Below are positions 12,476 through 13,949 of a stretch of 13,949 bases of DNA, piece by piece. Source of the stretch: DATILI01 sp035476635 (GTDB lineage: Bacteria; Pseudomonadota; Gammaproteobacteria; Burkholderiales; Burkholderiaceae_C); contig DATILI010000209.1 in NCBI GenBank assembly GCA_035476635.1, forward strand, positions 1-13,949. The letters are read 5' to 3'. Each line of letters opens with the position of its first letter. Position 1 is the stretch's first letter. The notes under the pieces were generated by a model. That model searched no databases and was not told where the DNA came from. It saw only the letters and a list, made by a program, of their open reading frames with translations. The position numbers were made by a program, and so were the translations under genes.

Positions 12476-13949
12476 TCGGCCAGCTGATCCATTGGTCGAT
12501 CGTCAACCGCTTCCTCGTGCTGCTGGCAACGTTGATCGTCAGCGCCTGGGGTGTTTATGCCTTGCTCAGGACGCCGCTGGATGCGCTGCCCGACCTGTCG
12601 GACGTGCAAGTGATCATCCGGACGAGCTACCCGGGCCAGGCACCCCGTATCGTCGAGAACCAGGTCACTTATCCGCTCACGACCACGATGCTGTCGGTGC
12701 CCGGCGCAAAGACCGTGCGCGGCTACTCGTTCTTTGGCGATTCCTTCGTCTATGTTCTCTTCGAGGACGGTACGGATCTGTACTGGGCGCGGTCCCGGGT
12801 GCTGGAATACCTCAACCAGGTGCAATCGCGGTTGCCGGCCGCGGCCAAGGCCTCGCTCGGGCCCGATGCCACCGGCGTGGGCTGGATCTACCAGTATGCG
12901 CTGGTGGACCGCGGCGGCACCATGGACGCGGGCCAGCTTCGCGCCTTGCAGGATTGGTTCCTCAAGTACGAGCTGAAGACGGTGCCGAACGTGGCTGAGG
13001 TCGCCTCCGTCGGCGGCATGGTGCGCCAGTACCAGATCGTGCTGGATCCAGGCAAGCTGGCCGCCTATTCGATTCCCCACACGCGGGTGATCGAGGCCGT
13101 CCAACGGGCCAACCAGGAAAGTGGTGGTTCGGTGCTGGAACTCGGCGAGGCCGAGTACATGGTGCGCGCGTCCGGCTACCTGCAATCGCTCAACGATTTC
13201 CGGCAGATTCCGCTCATGGCGACGCCGGGGGGCGTCTCCGTGCGCCTGGGCGACGTCGCGCGCATCCAGATCGGCCCGGAGATGCGCCGCGGCATTGGCG
13301 AGCTGGACGGCGAAGGCGAAGCCACTGGGGGCGTGATCGTCATGCGCTCGGGCAAGAACGCGCTGGAAACGATCCAGGCGGTGAAGACCAAGTTGAAGTC
13401 ACTTCAAAGCAGTTTGCCCAAGGGCGTGGAGATCGTGCCGGTGTATGACCGCTCCAGCTTGATCGAACGCGCCGTGAACAACCTCTCGTTCAAGTTGCTC
13501 GAGGAGTTCCTGGTGGTGGCTGCGGTTTGCTTTGTGTTCCTGTTCCATCTGCGATCGGCCTTCGTGGCGATCGTCTCGCTGCCACTGGGCATCCTGGCCG
13601 CCTTCATCGTCATGTACTACCAGGGGGTCAACGCGAACATCATGTCGCTGGGCGGTATCGCGATTGCCATCGGAGCCATGGTTGACGCCGCCGTAGTCAT
13701 GATCGAGAACGCGCACAAGCACCTGGAACTTTGGAAGCATCAGCACCCTGATGCGAAGCTCGAAGGCGAAGCGCGCTGGCGGGTGATCGGCGATTCGGCG
13801 GTCGAGGTAGGGCCAGCGCTGTTTTTCTCACTGCTCATCATCACGCTGTCCTTCATCCCGGTATTCACTTTGGAGGCGCAGGAAGGCAGGCTGTTCTCGC
13901 CCCTGGCTTTCACGAAGACCTACGCGATGGCGGCAGCCGCAGGCCTGTC
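12472..13949 (+). CDS. cusA: Heavy-metal-efflux RND pump, CusA-like, N-terminal half (cut by window end)
   Basis: The first 492 codons of a protein that is normally about 1,040-1,060 aa; the frame is open to the window edge, so the gene is partial only because of the window. MIGQLIHWSIVNRFLVLL is TM1; the porter domain follows (DALPDLSDVQVIIRTSYPG, VPGAKTVRGYSFFGDSFVYV, GWIYQYALVD). TM2-TM4 come at about 342 onward. The TM4 motif GAMVDAAVVMIENAHKHLE starts at residue 401, placing D405 and E412 exactly at the proton-relay positions of E. coli CusA. CzcA-type zinc/cobalt pumps instead have 'DGAVV..EN', so Cu(I)/Ag(I) is the best substrate call. The methionine triad of CusA (M573, M623, M672) lies beyond the window and cannot be checked. 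Confidence 0.93.
   Translation, partial: MIGQLIHWSIVNRFLVLLATLIVSAWGVYALLRTPLDALPDLSDVQVIIRTSYPGQAPRIVENQVTYPLTTTMLSVPGAKTVRGYSFFGDSFVYVLFEDGTDLYWARSRVLEYLNQVQSRLPAAAKASLGPDATGVGWIYQYALVDRGGTMDAGQLRALQDWFLKYELKTVPNVAEVASVGGMVRQYQIVLDPGKLAAYSIPHTRVIEAVQRANQESGGSVLELGEAEYMVRASGYLQSLNDFRQIPLMATPGGVSVRLGDVARIQIGPEMRRGIGELDGEGEATGGVIVMRSGKNALETIQAVKTKLKSLQSSLPKGVEIVPVYDRSSLIERAVNNLSFKLLEEFLVVAAVCFVFLFHLRSAFVAIVSLPLGILAAFIVMYYQGVNANIMSLGGIAIAIGAMVDAAVVMIENAHKHLELWKHQHPDAKLEGEARWRVIGDSAVEVGPALFFSLLIITLSFIPVFTLEAQEGRLFSPLAFTKTYAMAAAAGL

Overview
The window is GC-rich, gene-dense DNA with short intergenic gaps and frequent stop/start overlaps. Protein character throughout fits a betaproteobacterium of the order Burkholderiales (Comamonadaceae or Alcaligenaceae type). 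This is inferred from gene style and family resemblance only. No RNA gene, insertion sequence, phage gene or CRISPR array was seen.

Left part (1-5013, plus strand). After the tail of a GFA-family protein comes a five- or six-gene unit: a GntR/FCD regulator, a periplasmic family-3 solute-binding protein, two His/Glu-type permeases, an ABC ATPase and a fold-type IV PLP-aminotransferase-like protein. A near-consensus sigma-70 promoter (TTGACA-N17-TATGAT, 234-262) with a perfect dyad GATTGT-CA-ACAATC over its -10 box lies just before the regulator, suggesting autoregulation. The layout reads as ligand sensing, uptake and processing of an amino-acid-like compound. Two proteins carry unusual substitutions at ligand or cofactor positions: the binding protein lacks the Asp that usually holds the alpha-ammonium group, and the aminotransferase-like protein appears to lack both the Schiff-base lysine and the PLP-N1 glutamate.

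Middle part (5020-8848, minus strand). A tight four-gene operon runs leftward: an Fe/Mn-SOD-like domain fused to a rhodanese domain, a small DUF1080/LamG-like beta-sandwich protein without a signal peptide, an MFS transporter, and a DMT/EamA transporter with a tail holding 23 histidines in its last 62 residues. SOD and rhodanese genes are known companions of chromate-resistance loci (chrC, chrE), but no chrA or chrB is present, so the substrate is open. The leader upstream (8849-9074) holds a candidate promoter with a 19-bp dyad, a GC hairpin at the expected transcript start, and a 54-nt imperfect palindrome followed by a U-rich tract, which together look like an attenuator.

Right part (9340-13949, plus strand). 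A small Cys/Met-rich exported protein precedes a translationally coupled cusC-cusB-cusA-like tripartite copper/silver efflux set. The adaptor carries the heavy-metal-binding domain. The pump, cut by the window end, has the CusA-type TM4 motif with D405 and E412. The right two thirds of the window therefore look like a metal/oxidant stress island made of two divergently transcribed units sharing the 491-nt region 8849-9339.
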